A program made the position numbers and the translations under genes. The notes under the pieces were generated by a model. That model worked only from the letters and a program-made list of their open reading frames with translations. It did no database searches and was not told where the DNA came from. Positions 1-8,147 of a DNA stretch of 64,000 nucleotides are shown piece by piece. The stretch's first letter is position 1. Each line of letters begins with the position of its first letter. This stretch comes from Massilia phyllostachyos (GTDB lineage Bacteria; Pseudomonadota; Gammaproteobacteria; Burkholderiales; Burkholderiaceae_D), in the NCBI RefSeq assembly GCF_021044825.1, contig NZ_JAJNOC010000001.1:868001-932000 (forward strand). Reading direction: 5' to 3'.

Positions 1-1
1 C

Positions 2-889
2 GGCGTGTCGGCGATCCTGACCGAACACCTGCGCGGCCGCAGCGGCGCGAATACCCTGATGGACCGCGTCCAGCAGCTGCGCCACGAACTCTCGCCGGCC
101 GAGCAGCGCGTCGCCGCCCTGGTGCTGGAGCATCCGCGCAAGGTGCTGTCCGAGCCGATCGCCGAGATCGCGCGCCTGGCTGACGTCAGCCAGCCGACCG
201 TGATCCGCTTCTGCCGCTCGCTCGGCTTCCAGGGCTTGGCCGAATTCAAGCTGAAGTTCGCCGGCAGCCTGACCGGCACCATCCCGGTGCGCCACAGCCA
301 GGTGCGCATGAGCGACAGCACCCACGACCTGTCGGCCAAGGTGATCGACAACACGGTGTCCGCCATCCTGAAGTTCCGCGACCAGCTCGACGTAAACTCG
401 ATCGACCGCGCCATCGAGCTGCTGCGCCGCGCGCGCCGCGTCGAGTTCTACGCGATGGGCAATGCGCGCGCGGTGGCGCTGGACGGCCAGCACAAGTTCT
501 TCCGCTTCCGCATTCCGGCCGCGCTCTACGGCGACTCGCACCTGTTCACCCTCGCCGCCGGCCTGCTGGGGCCGGGCGACGTGGTGATCGCGATCTCGAC
601 CTCGGGCAAGCTGCCGGAACTGCTGGAGGCGGTCGACACCGCGCGCGCCGCCGGGGCCGACGTCATCGCCATCACCAGCAGCAAGTCGCCGCTGGCGAAG
701 AAGGCCAGCGTCTGCCTGGCGGTCGACCACAGCGAGGACAGCACCACCTTCCTGTCGATGATCTCGCGCATCCTGCAGCTGCTCCTGATCGACATCATGT
801 CGGTCGGGATCTCGCTGGGCGCGCAGGAAGCCTCGGCGGGTGAGGGCGAGGCCCAGCGCAAGGCCCTGATCTCGCACCTGGACGTGTGA
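2..889 (+). CDS. Glucokinase-RpiR fusion, 3' part only (RpiR/SIS regulator domain)
   Basis: The readable part is an RpiR-family regulator: an N-terminal helix-turn-helix (SQPTVIRFCRSLGF) followed by a SIS sugar-phosphate-binding domain (GDVVIAISTSGK, then DVIAITSSKSPLAKKA). The reading frame is open to the left edge. Its first residues (VSAILTEHLRGRSGAN) match the junction between glucokinase and RpiR domains in the full-length paralogue at 11628-13478 (GVATILAEHLRGRSGAN). I infer that this is the C-terminal half of a second glucokinase-regulator fusion and that the GTG at 5 is not a true start. In this family the SIS domain senses a phosphorylated sugar and the HTH controls central carbohydrate genes. 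It ends 11 bases before the binding-protein gene of the next operon, so the two may be co-transcribed. Confidence 0.85.
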   Translation, partial: GVSAILTEHLRGRSGANTLMDRVQQLRHELSPAEQRVAALVLEHPRKVLSEPIAEIARLADVSQPTVIRFCRSLGFQGLAEFKLKFAGSLTGTIPVRHSQVRMSDSTHDLSAKVIDNTVSAILKFRDQLDVNSIDRAIELLRRARRVEFYAMGNARAVALDGQHKFFRFRIPAALYGDSHLFTLAAGLLGPGDVVIAISTSGKLPELLEAVDTARAAGADVIAITSSKSPLAKKASVCLAVDHSEDSTTFLSMISRILQLLLIDIMSVGISLGAQEASAGEGEAQRKALISHLDV

Positions 890-900
890 GGACGAGCGCC

Positions 901-1923
901 ATGCACCAGCATTCCCCGCGCCGGCGCCAGTTGCTGGGCGGCGCACTCAGCCTGCCGTTCGCGGGCGGCGTGCTCGCCGCGCCCGCGCCGCTGCGCGCGC
1001 CGCTGCAGGTCGGCGGCCTGCCGGTCACCTGCAACCTGACCCTGCCGATCGCCTGCAAGGCGCGCGCGGTTGCCGACGGCAAGCCGCAGGCGGCCGCCAC
1101 CCTGTTCGAGTACAACAAGTACTCGGGCTGGCCCGAGATCAAGGAATCCCTGATGACGGGCCGCATCCAGGCCGCCTACATGCTCGCGCCCCTGGTGATG
1201 GACCTGACCGACTGGCGCATCCCACTGAAGATCGTCTCGCTCGGCCACCGCTCGGGCGCGGTCATCATGGTGCGCACCGATTCGCGCTATCGCAGGTTCG
1301 CCGACATGAAGGGCAAGGCGATCGCGATTCCGAGCCGCTTCGCGGTCGACTATCTTTTCCTGCGCAAGATGCTGGCGCGCGAGGGCATGTCGCCGCAGGA
1401 CATCGAGGTCATCGAGATGGCGCCGCCCGACATGCCGGCCGCGCTGTACGCCGGCGCGGTGGACGGCTACTGCACCGGCGAACCCTTCGGCGCTGCGGCC
1501 CAGCGCGCCGGCTATGCGCGGCCGCTGTCGATGACGCGCGACGAGTGGCGCAACTACATCTGCTGCGTGCTGACCGTGCGCGAGGAACTCATCCGGACCA
1601 ACCGCCCGCTGGTGCAGGAGCTGGTCAACTACGTGCAGGCGGCCGGCAACTGGCTCGACGCCTCGCCCGTCAACCGCGACAAGGCGGCGCACATCGCCGC
1701 CAAGCGCGACTTCTTCGGCCAGGACCCCAAGATCATCAAGTTCGTCATGGACAACCCTTCCGACCGCGTCACTTATGGCGACCTGCGCATGCTGCGCAAC
1801 GAATTCGATGAGCTGATGCAGCTGTCGGTGCAGGCCGGCACCCTGAAGCGTCCGGTGCGCTACGAGCAGTACGTGGACGAGAGCTTCGTCAAGAATGTCC
1901 GTCCCGTGAAGGTGATGCTGTGA
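901..1923 (+). CDS. ABC transporter substrate-binding protein, NrtA/SsuA/THI5-like
   Basis: Periplasmic solute-binding component of the importer encoded by this operon. The ATG at 901 is preferred over an in-frame GTG at 886 because it begins a Tat-like signal (MHQHSPRRRQLLGG, then a hydrophobic stretch ending in AAPAP). The fold is recognised from NrtA/CmpA-type segments: LFEYNKYSGWPEIKESL, MKGKAIAIPSRFAVDYLFL, and DGYCTGEPFGAAAQRA, the last resembling the NrtA 'YC.GEP' segment. Nitrate, bicarbonate, sulfonate or a thiamin precursor are typical family ligands; none can be assigned here. There are several cysteines (TCNLTLPIACK, NYICCVL). The stop overlaps the start of the SCO1-like gene by four bases, which argues for translational coupling. 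The SCO1 and cupredoxin neighbours suggest a link to copper, by inference only. Confidence 0.85.
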   Translation: MHQHSPRRRQLLGGALSLPFAGGVLAAPAPLRAPLQVGGLPVTCNLTLPIACKARAVADGKPQAAATLFEYNKYSGWPEIKESLMTGRIQAAYMLAPLVMDLTDWRIPLKIVSLGHRSGAVIMVRTDSRYRRFADMKGKAIAIPSRFAVDYLFLRKMLAREGMSPQDIEVIEMAPPDMPAALYAGAVDGYCTGEPFGAAAQRAGYARPLSMTRDEWRNYICCVLTVREELIRTNRPLVQELVNYVQAAGNWLDASPVNRDKAAHIAAKRDFFGQDPKIIKFVMDNPSDRVTYGDLRMLRNEFDELMQLSVQAGTLKRPVRYEQYVDESFVKNVRPVKVML

Positions 1924-2489
1924 AACGCCGTCTTGTGCTATCGCTGATGCTCGTTGCCGCAATGGCGCAGGCCGCCGAGCCGCTGAAATCCGGCACCTTC
2001 ACGCCGCCACGCACGGCGCCCGAAATCGCGCAGAAAGCAGCTGACGGCAGCGACTTCCGTCTGTCGAAGCTGCGCGGGAAAATCGTGGTGCTGGAATTCG
2101 GCTTCACCCACTGCCAGGCGATCTGCCCGGCCTCGCTGGCGCTCCTGACACAGGCGCGCCAGAAGCTCGGGGTTCACGCGGACCGGCTGCAGGTGGTGTT
2201 CGTCTCGGTCGATCCGGAGCGCGATACGCCGGCGCGCCTGAAGACCTACCTCGCGCAGTTCGATAAGAGCTTCATCGGCCTGACCGGCACGGCGGATCAG
2301 ATGGCTGCGATCCGCAAGGACTACGGCATTAACGCGACCAAGGTCCCTACGGGCCCGGACAGCTACCAGATGGGCCACTCTTCCTATCTCTACTTCGTCG
2401 ACAAGAAGGGCATGCTGCGCGCCCTGATGCCCTTTGGCCGCCCGGCGGACGAGATCGTGCACGACGTGAACGTGCTCGCCGCGGAATGA
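1920..2489 (+). CDS. SCO1/SenC/PrrC family copper-binding thioredoxin-fold protein
   Basis: A 189-residue exported protein with an N-terminal signal (MKRRLVLSLMLVAAMAQAAE). The thioredoxin-like SCO domain carries all three copper ligands: C65 and C69 in the CxxxC motif (FTHCQAICP) and H153 (QMGHSSYLYF). The SVDPERDTP segment is also typical. SCO proteins deliver copper to CuA sites or act as thiol-disulfide reductants in the periplasm. No cytochrome oxidase gene is nearby; instead the gene lies inside an ABC importer operon, overlapping its neighbours by four bases on each side. That location is unusual and is discussed under findings. Confidence 0.92.
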   Translation: MKRRLVLSLMLVAAMAQAAEPLKSGTFTPPRTAPEIAQKAADGSDFRLSKLRGKIVVLEFGFTHCQAICPASLALLTQARQKLGVHADRLQVVFVSVDPERDTPARLKTYLAQFDKSFIGLTGTADQMAAIRKDYGINATKVPTGPDSYQMGHSSYLYFVDKKGMLRALMPFGRPADEIVHDVNVLAAE

Positions 2490-2896
2490 AGAAGCGCATC
2501 GGTATCGCCCTGGCCGCCGTGCTGGCGGCGCTGCTGGCCTGGGCCGCGCTGGCGCCGGTGACGAGCGATTCGCGCGAGCTGCTGTTCGAGATCCCGAAGG
2601 GCACCTGGGAGCGCCGCATGAAGGGCGACAAGACCAGCATCCTGCCCGAGACGATCACCCTGACGCTCGGCGTGCGCGACGTGCTCCTGCTGCGCAACAG
2701 CGACACCGTGCCGCAGATCTTCGGGCCGGTGCTCATCATGCCGGGCCAGGATTTCCGGCTGCCGTTCGAACAAACCGGCGAGCACCCTTTTGATTGCACC
2801 GCGCACGCCAGCGGCAAGATGACGGTGGTGGTCGAGGAAGCGCCGGCGCCCGGCCTGGCGCGCCTGCGCTGGCGTTTTGATTCCTTATCGAGATGA
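2486..2896 (+). CDS. Small cupredoxin-like protein with incomplete copper site
   Basis: A 136-residue protein with an N-terminal hydrophobic segment (residues 4-24) that is either a signal or a membrane anchor. The C-terminal half looks like a cupredoxin: a beta-rich region, then C104-x2-H107-x4-M112 (HPFDCTAHASGKMTV), the spacing seen in plastocyanin. The upstream ligand histidine expected after a 'N..GxxPH' type loop is replaced by glutamine (NSDTVPQIFGP, Q77). It may bind copper differently, bind Cu(I) only, or have lost the metal. H100 just before the cysteine could be an alternative ligand. The gene is coupled by overlapping start/stop codons to the SCO1-like gene upstream and the permease downstream, so all are probably made together. 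Confidence 0.7.
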   Translation: MKKRIGIALAAVLAALLAWAALAPVTSDSRELLFEIPKGTWERRMKGDKTSILPETITLTLGVRDVLLLRNSDTVPQIFGPVLIMPGQDFRLPFEQTGEHPFDCTAHASGKMTVVVEEAPAPGLARLRWRFDSLSR

Positions 2897-3654
2897 TGGA
2901 TAGACTGAACCGGATATGGCCGCCCTTGGCGGTGCTCGCCGCCGTGGTGGCGCTGTGGTGGATCGTCGTCGTGCAAAGCGGCAGCCTGATTTTCCCGACC
3001 CCGCTGCAAGTGGGGCGCGGCGTACTGGAACTGATCGAGAACGGCACCCTGTGGGAACACATCGGCGCATCCTTGGCGCGGGTCGCGACCGGCTTCCTGA
3101 TTGCGCTGGTGGTCGCGGTGCCGCTCGGCCTGTGGATGGGCCGCGTGGACGCGGCCTACCGCACCCTGAACCCGGTATTCCAGATCCTGCGCCCGATCTC
3201 GCCGATCGCCTGGATCCCGATCGCCATCCTCTGGTTCGGGGTAGGGGACATGTCGCCGGTGTTCCTGATCTTCCTGGCCGCCGTGTTCCCGATGATCCTG
3301 CAGACCTCGGCCGGCGTGCACGCCATCGAGAGCCGCTACCTGCGCGCGGCCGAGAACTTCGGCGTCTCGCGCGCCCGCCTGTTCCGCCAGGTGATCGTGC
3401 CGGCGGTACTGCCCGAGATCCTGACCGGCATGCGCATCGGCCTCGGCGTGGCCTGGCTGGTGGTGGTGGCGGCCGAGATGATCGTGCGGCGTTCGGGCCT
3501 GGGCTTCCTGATCATGGACGCGCGCAACGCCGGCAACCGCTACGACCTGGTGGTGGCGGCCATGATCATCATCGGCCTTATTGGCCTGGGCATCGACGTC
3601 TTGATGCGCCGGCTCGAGGGACTGAAAGGAGTGAGGTGGCGTTATGGACGCTAA
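2893..3654 (+). CDS. ABC transporter inner-membrane permease (SsuC/TauC/NrtB type)
   Basis: A 253-residue polytopic protein with about six membrane segments and the cytoplasmic EAA loop that contacts the ATPase (AENFGVSRARLFRQVIVPA, then LPEILTGMRIGLG). It belongs to the BPD_transp_1 group that pairs with NrtA/SsuA binding proteins. Translation likely begins at ATG 2893 within the stop of the cupredoxin gene (atgatgga). The 3' end overlaps the ATPase gene by 11 bases. Confidence 0.9.
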   Translation: MMDRLNRIWPPLAVLAAVVALWWIVVVQSGSLIFPTPLQVGRGVLELIENGTLWEHIGASLARVATGFLIALVVAVPLGLWMGRVDAAYRTLNPVFQILRPISPIAWIPIAILWFGVGDMSPVFLIFLAAVFPMILQTSAGVHAIESRYLRAAENFGVSRARLFRQVIVPAVLPEILTGMRIGLGVAWLVVVAAEMIVRRSGLGFLIMDARNAGNRYDLVVAAMIIIGLIGLGIDVLMRRLEGLKGVRWRYGR

Positions 3655-4381
3655 GATCGCCATCAAGGACCTGCGCAAGGGATTCCGCTCGCTGCCGGTG
3701 GTCGGCGGCATCGACCTGGAGGTCGCGCCGGGAGAATTCGTCGCCATCGTCGGACCGTCGGGCTGCGGCAAGTCGACCCTCATGAAGCTGCTGGCCGGCT
3801 TCGAGCTACCCGACAGCGGCCACGTTGCGATCGACGGCGTGAAGGTAACGCGGCCCTCGCCGAACGCCATCGTCATCTCGCAGCAGGGATCGGTCTTCCC
3901 GTGGCTGACCGTGCGCGAGAACCTGATGTTCGGCCTCCTGGACGGCGATCCGGCAGGACGCGCCGCCACCGCCGACCACTACGCCGAGATGGTGGGATTG
4001 AAGGGCTTCGAGAAAGCCTACCCGCAGGAGCTATCCGGCGGCATGCTCAAGCGCGTCGAGATCGCGCGCGCGCTGGCGGTCAAGCCGGACATCGTGCTGA
4101 TGGACGAACCCTTCTCGGCGCTCGACGCGCTCACCGCCCTGAAGATGAGGAACGAATTGCTGCGCGTGCTGCGCGAAGAGAACCACACGGTGCTCCTGAT
4201 CACTCACGACGTCGAGGAAGCCATCTACCTGGCCGACCGCGTGGTGGTGCTGTCGACCCGCCCGGCCACCATCCGCACCGTGTTCCCGATCTCGACACCT
4301 CACCCCCGCAAGGTGTCGCAGCCGGCGCTGCAGGAGATCAAGGACGCCATCCTCGCGCAGCTCGGCATCAGCGAAGCCTGA
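3644..4381 (+). CDS. ABC transporter ATP-binding protein (SsuB/TauB/NrtD type)
   Basis: A 245-residue nucleotide-binding subunit with Walker A at residues 37-45 (GPSGCGKST), Q-loop (VISQQGSVFPWL), signature LSGGMLKR, Walker B (IVLMDEPFSALD) and switch histidine (LLITHDVEEA). It completes a full importer with the binding protein and permease upstream and is the last gene of the operon. The signature has M-L where LSGGQ/M-R-Q is commoner, within family variation. The substrate is unknown. Confidence 0.93.
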   Translation: MDAKIAIKDLRKGFRSLPVVGGIDLEVAPGEFVAIVGPSGCGKSTLMKLLAGFELPDSGHVAIDGVKVTRPSPNAIVISQQGSVFPWLTVRENLMFGLLDGDPAGRAATADHYAEMVGLKGFEKAYPQELSGGMLKRVEIARALAVKPDIVLMDEPFSALDALTALKMRNELLRVLREENHTVLLITHDVEEAIYLADRVVVLSTRPATIRTVFPISTPHPRKVSQPALQEIKDAILAQLGISEA

Positions 4382-4409
4382 ACCGGTTTTTCAGTTCGAC
4401 TTCCAACTT

Positions 4410-4429
4410 CGGTGTCAGGTCTGACACCG
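4410..4429. repeat. Short palindrome, Massilia-type ggtgtcag/ctgacacc element
   Basis: Nine-base arms cggtgtcag and ctgacaccg around a two-base centre, 30 bases after the ABC operon. The same half-sites recur at 44239-44248, and a related aatgtcagac motif occurs at 16877-16945, so this looks like a dispersed intergenic repeat rather than a local operator. There is no T-run after it to suggest a terminator. Confidence 0.5.
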
Positions 4430-4542
4430 GTTTTCGCAGGTTTTCGACCGTTCATTCCCGGCTTGCGGCATTCTGTCGTGGCGGTGCTGCGTCCGGTATC
4501 ACGCCGCGCTACGATGCCAGCATCAGATTTCAGGAGAACAGC

Positions 4543-4950
4543 GTGAAAATGATCGTATCCACCTTGCTTGCCGCCAGCCTGCTGTTCAGCGCCGGCGCAT
4601 TGGCCCAGGACCCCAAGGAGGCCGCCGCCGCGCGCGGCGCGGCGGAAAGCTGGCTGAAGCTGGTCGACGGCGGCGACACCGGCGCCGCCTGGCGCGCCAG
4701 CTCGGCCAACGTGCGCGAGGATAACAACCAGTTCTTCTGGAACTCGATCATCAACCTCAGCCGCGCGACCCTGGGCGACCTGAAGTCGCGCAAGCTGAAA
4801 GCTAGCCACGACAAGGGCAACGGCCAGCTCGCCTTCGAGTACGAATCGAAGTTCCAGCAGGATGCCAAGGTCGTGGAAACCGTCACCACCGTGCACGACA
4901 AGGATGGAGCGTGGCGCGTGAGCGGCTACAACGTGTCGGCGTCCAACTGA
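4543..4950 (+). CDS. DUF4019 domain-containing exported protein
   Basis: A protein of about 135 residues with a signal peptide (ending ALAQDP) and a single DUF4019 domain: AAESWLKLVDGGDTGAAW near the start and GAWRVSGYNV at the end are typical. Function unknown; the family is usually a small secreted or periplasmic protein. AGGAGA at 4532-4537 is five bases before GTG 4543 and eleven before ATG 4549, so GTG is slightly preferred. It appears to be transcribed alone; the upstream spacer contains the palindromic repeat at 4410. Confidence 0.75.
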   Translation: MKMIVSTLLAASLLFSAGALAQDPKEAAAARGAAESWLKLVDGGDTGAAWRASSANVREDNNQFFWNSIINLSRATLGDLKSRKLKASHDKGNGQLAFEYESKFQQDAKVVETVTTVHDKDGAWRVSGYNVSASN

Positions 4951-5012
4951 GCTGTGCGTCGCCTCCATGGGGCTTCTGCTAAGGTTTGCCGAACCTGAGC
5001 AAAGGAGCCGTT

Positions 5013-5333
5013 ATGGAACGCTACCTGATCGTTTACCGGGGCTCGACCCTCGACGAGTCCGAAGGACCGCAGCACGATGCCGCCCGCTGGGACGCCTGGT
5101 TCACTTCGCTGGGCAGCGCCCTGGTCGACCGCGGCGGGCTGGCGCGCAGCAGCGTCGAGGTGCCGAGCCGCCTGCGCGGCCCGAAGACCAGTGCGTCGTC
5201 GCTGTCGGGTTACTCCATCATCGCCGCGGCCGACTTCAACGAAGCCGTTGCGCTGGCCGAGGCCTGCCCGATCTTCGACGAGAAGGGGGAAGTCGAGATC
5301 GCCCGCCTGCTGAATGGTCCCGCGGCAGGCTGA
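5013..5333 (+). CDS. YciI-like small protein
   Basis: A 106-residue cytoplasmic protein of the YciI/DGPF dimeric alpha-beta barrel type (MERYLIVYRGSTL at the start, YSIIAAADFNEAVALAEACP at the middle). Such proteins have no settled role; some are fused to or co-expressed with sigma factors. ATG 5013 follows a good AAAGGAG at 5001-5007. The stop lies ten bases from the convergent pullulanase gene end. Confidence 0.75.
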   Translation: MERYLIVYRGSTLDESEGPQHDAARWDAWFTSLGSALVDRGGLARSSVEVPSRLRGPKTSASSLSGYSIIAAADFNEAVALAEACPIFDEKGEVEIARLLNGPAAG

Positions 5334-5342
5334 CCCCTTCGA

Positions 5343-8054
5343 TTACTGGACGACGAACACCACCGCCGTACGCGGTGGGATGGTGAAGCTGCCGCTCGCG
5401 CTCTCGAAGGTCGCCTGGGTGGCGCGCTTGTCGGCGGCGCCGTTCTTCATGTGCACCGGATGCAGCACCAAGCGCTTGCCGCGCAGGGCCTCGTCCGCCA
5501 CCGTGTGCGCCACCTTGTCCACGTTCACCAGGTAGCTCAGGCCGGCGAAGTGCGCGCCAGGATACTCCGCGCCGTCGATCCAGGCGGCCAGCACGGCCGG
5601 CTGCTGCTGCGGCCCCGTGTTGAAGAAGCGCAGGCGCCGGACGATGTCGCTTGTTGAACGCATCCGGAACAGCGTCGAGCTGGCGCGGATCTCGAGCAGG
5701 TCGCGGAAGGCGTCGCGGGCGAAGGCGATGTCCGACGGCGCCGGCTTGATGGCGGCAGCCTGCGCCAGGTAGGGCTTCAACAGCGCCCAGTCCTTGCCGT
5801 TGTCGTCGCTCTGCGGCAGGCCGGTGCCGAAGTAGTTGTCCCGGTACGTCCAGTCGATGCGGTTGAACCAGTCGCCGGCGTTGAAGCTGTTCTTGTCCAG
5901 CGACTTCGAGCGCAGCGTGTCGATGCCGGCGTGGTAATAGGCCACGCCCTGGCTGAAGGCGTTGATCGCCATGCCCAGCACCTGCACGCGCGCGCGCTCG
6001 CTGGCGCTGGTGTTCAGCGGCAGCTTCAGGACGTTGATGTCGAACAGCGTCTGGTTGTCGTGGTTCTCGACGTAGTTCACCACTTCGCCCGGCTGGCTCG
6101 CGTAGCCGGCCGGCTGGCCGCCGCCGTAGGGAATGCTCTCCAGGCTGCGGGTCTGGCCGTCGAAGGTCTGGAAGGTGTACGGGCGCACCGAGCCGGCCAG
6201 GCCGACGCGGATCATGTCGGCTGCGCGCAGCAGGTCGACCGTCTTGTGCTCGCCGCCCAGCGGGTTCGGATCGTAGACCAGGCCGTTGATGTAGCCCTGG
6301 CGCCGGATCATCGACTCGCCCGAATCGGTGGGCGAACCGCCGCGCACGGCGTCGCGCGCACGGTCGCTGAAGGTGCCGATGCCGGAGCCGTTCAGCGACA
6401 GCTGGGACGCCTGCACGAAGCGTGCGCCGTTCTCCACTTCGCCGAAGTTCCAGCCTTCGCCGATCAGCTGCACGTGGCGTCCGGCGGCCTTGTCCACGCG
6501 CTTCTGCAGGCGCTCCATGGCGTCGCGCGGCTGGTGGCCCATCAGGTCGAAGCGGAAGGAGTCGATCCTGTAGTGGCGCGTCCACAGCTCGGCCGAATCG
6601 ATCATCAGCTTGGCCATCATGCGGTTCTCGGTCGCGGTGTTGTCGCAGCAGGTGGAGCGCTCGATCGCGCCGACAGCGTTCAGGCGGTGGTAGTAGCCGG
6701 GCACCACGCGGTCCAGCACCGATTTTTCTTCCTGGCCGGCGATGAAGGTGTGGTTGTAGACCACGTCCGTGCCGACGCGCAGGCCCGCCCGGTGCAGGTC
6801 GATCACCATCTGACGGAATTCGAGGATACGGCGCGCGCCGTCCGACGGGTCGCTCGCGTAGCTGCCTTCCGGGGCGCTGTAGTGGTAGGGGTCGTAGCCC
6901 CAGTTGAAACAATCAAGGTGCGCGGTCTTGCGGGTAAGCGCCTGCTGGCTCTCGCCATCCGGCGCGCCCGACGGCCGCGGCACGGCGCAATCCTTTTCCG
7001 GGATGCTGCCGATGTCGTACACCGGCAGCAGGTGGATGTCGGTGAGGCCGGCCCTGGCCAGCGCCTTCAGGTGGCGCATGCCGTTCGAATTCGCCTCGCC
7101 GAAGGCCGTGTACTTGCCGCGCTTCGGTTCGGGCACGCTCGGGTCGTTGAGCGAGAAGTCGCGCACATGCAGTTCGTAGATGACCATGTCGGTCTGCGCC
7201 TTGACGGTCGCCGGCGCCCGGGTGGCGTCCCAGCCCTTCGGTTTCAGGTTCGGCGCGTCCAGGTCGGCGACGTAGCTGCGCTTCGAGTCCGTGGTGAGGC
7301 TGACGGAATAGGGATCGGTGACGAGGTTGCGCACCAGGCCCATGCCGTTCACCGCGACGTCGACGGCGTACTTGTAATAGCGGCCGGACAGGTCCCTGGC
7401 CACCTGTGCGCTCCAGGCGCCGGTGTTCGCGTCGAAGGCCATGTCATGCACGGCGCTCGCGCGGCCGCTGCCGCTGTCGTAGGTGCAGACCGCGACATTG
7501 CGCGCGGTCGGCGCCCACAGGCGGAAGGTGGTGCGGTGCTTCTTCGGCGTGGCGCCCAGGTCGGGAATGTTCTCGGCCGCCGCGTACAGGTCGTCGAGCG
7601 CGCCGGCCGACTGGATGCGGGTGGCGTCGCGCACCGTGCCGTCCGGCGCTTCCTGCACCAGCACCAGCTGGCCGCGGTGCAGCGCCTTGATCCGTTTCAG
7701 GTCGGCCGCCTGCAGCGCCAGCACCTGACCATCCGCGACGTACTTGAAGCGGACGGGCAGGGCGGTGTCGAACGAGTCGAGGGTGAGCGCGCCGTCGGCG
7801 CCTTCGATCCTGGCGCCAGGCTTGGCGACGATCGACGCCTTGGCCGAGTAATAAAGCTTGAAGGTCCCGGCATTCGCGCCCGGCCAGGTCAGGCGCGTGC
7901 CGTCGAGCCAGACCGCACGCGCGTCCAGCGAAGCGTCGGACGCATGCAAGACTTCCTGGAAGGATGGGTTATCGCAAGCCGCCAGAGGAACGGCGGCATG
8001 CGCCGAAGACGTGAGTAGAGCTGCCGCCAGAGCGGTAAATCGAAGTCGTTTCAT
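5343..8054 (-). CDS. pulA: Secreted pullulanase-type alpha-1,6-glucosidase (GH13)
   Basis: A 903-residue protein with a signal peptide ([20 protein letters not shown]). It has an N-terminal carbohydrate-binding/CBM48-like region ([17 protein letters not shown] about residue 170), a GH13 TIM barrel and a C-terminal beta domain of the pullulanase type. Catalytic motifs are all present: DVVYNHT (about 430), nucleophile Asp in FRFDLMGH (about 502), acid Glu in IGEGWNFGE (about 533) and VENHDNQ (about 667). The [14 protein letters not shown] motif of pullulanases is seen as [17 protein letters not shown]. It debranches pullulan, glycogen or starch outside the cytoplasm. It lies 93 bases downstream of a POT transporter on the same strand and is divergent from an alpha-glucosidase, forming an alpha-glucan-use locus. 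A perfect stem precedes its start (8068-8094). Confidence 0.93.
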   Translation of the reverse strand: MKRLRFTALAAALLTSSAHAAVPLAACDNPSFQEVLHASDASLDARAVWLDGTRLTWPGANAGTFKLYYSAKASIVAKPGARIEGADGALTLDSFDTALPVRFKYVADGQVLALQAADLKRIKALHRGQLVLVQEAPDGTVRDATRIQSAGALDDLYAAAENIPDLGATPKKHRTTFRLWAPTARNVAVCTYDSGSGRASAVHDMAFDANTGAWSAQVARDLSGRYYKYAVDVAVNGMGLVRNLVTDPYSVSLTTDSKRSYVADLDAPNLKPKGWDATRAPATVKAQTDMVIYELHVRDFSLNDPSVPEPKRGKYTAFGEANSNGMRHLKALARAGLTDIHLLPVYDIGSIPEKDCAVPRPSGAPDGESQQALTRKTAHLDCFNWGYDPYHYSAPEGSYASDPSDGARRILEFRQMVIDLHRAGLRVGTDVVYNHTFIAGQEEKSVLDRVVPGYYHRLNAVGAIERSTCCDNTATENRMMAKLMIDSAELWTRHYRIDSFRFDLMGHQPRDAMERLQKRVDKAAGRHVQLIGEGWNFGEVENGARFVQASQLSLNGSGIGTFSDRARDAVRGGSPTDSGESMIRRQGYINGLVYDPNPLGGEHKTVDLLRAADMIRVGLAGSVRPYTFQTFDGQTRSLESIPYGGGQPAGYASQPGEVVNYVENHDNQTLFDINVLKLPLNTSASERARVQVLGMAINAFSQGVAYYHAGIDTLRSKSLDKNSFNAGDWFNRIDWTYRDNYFGTGLPQSDDNGKDWALLKPYLAQAAAIKPAPSDIAFARDAFRDLLEIRASSTLFRMRSTSDIVRRLRFFNTGPQQQPAVLAAWIDGAEYPGAHFAGLSYLVNVDKVAHTVADEALRGKRLVLHPVHMKNGAADKRATQATFESASGSFTIPPRTAVVFVVQ

Positions 8055-8067
8055 GTAGGGTGGGCGG

Positions 8068-8094
8068 GCATTTCAGGCCGGTGGCCTGAAATGC
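8068..8094 (-). promoter_or_regulatory. Perfect 12-bp stem-loop just upstream of pulA
   Basis: Arms gcatttcaggcc and ggcctgaaatgc enclose a three-base loop. It ends 14 bases before the pulA start, so in the mRNA it would sit just upstream of the ribosome-binding region. There is no U-tract after it on the minus strand, so it is not a standard terminator. It may be an mRNA processing or stability element, or a protein-binding palindrome. Confidence 0.45.
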
Positions 8095-8147
8095 GAACGC
8101 CAGCAATTTTCAAGCGACAGGGATTTCGCCGTTGAAAGTGGAAAAAA

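Noticed and set aside
526..1962. Long minus-strand open frame (about 478 codons) opposite the RpiR and binding-protein genes
   Set aside because: Its product is rich in His, Arg, Ala and Gly without a recognisable domain, as expected for the antisense of a high-GC gene; the plus-strand products have clear families.
5931..8018. 695-codon plus-strand frame opposite pullulanase
   Set aside because: Low-complexity His/Val/Arg-rich translation; pullulanase on the other strand has all catalytic motifs.
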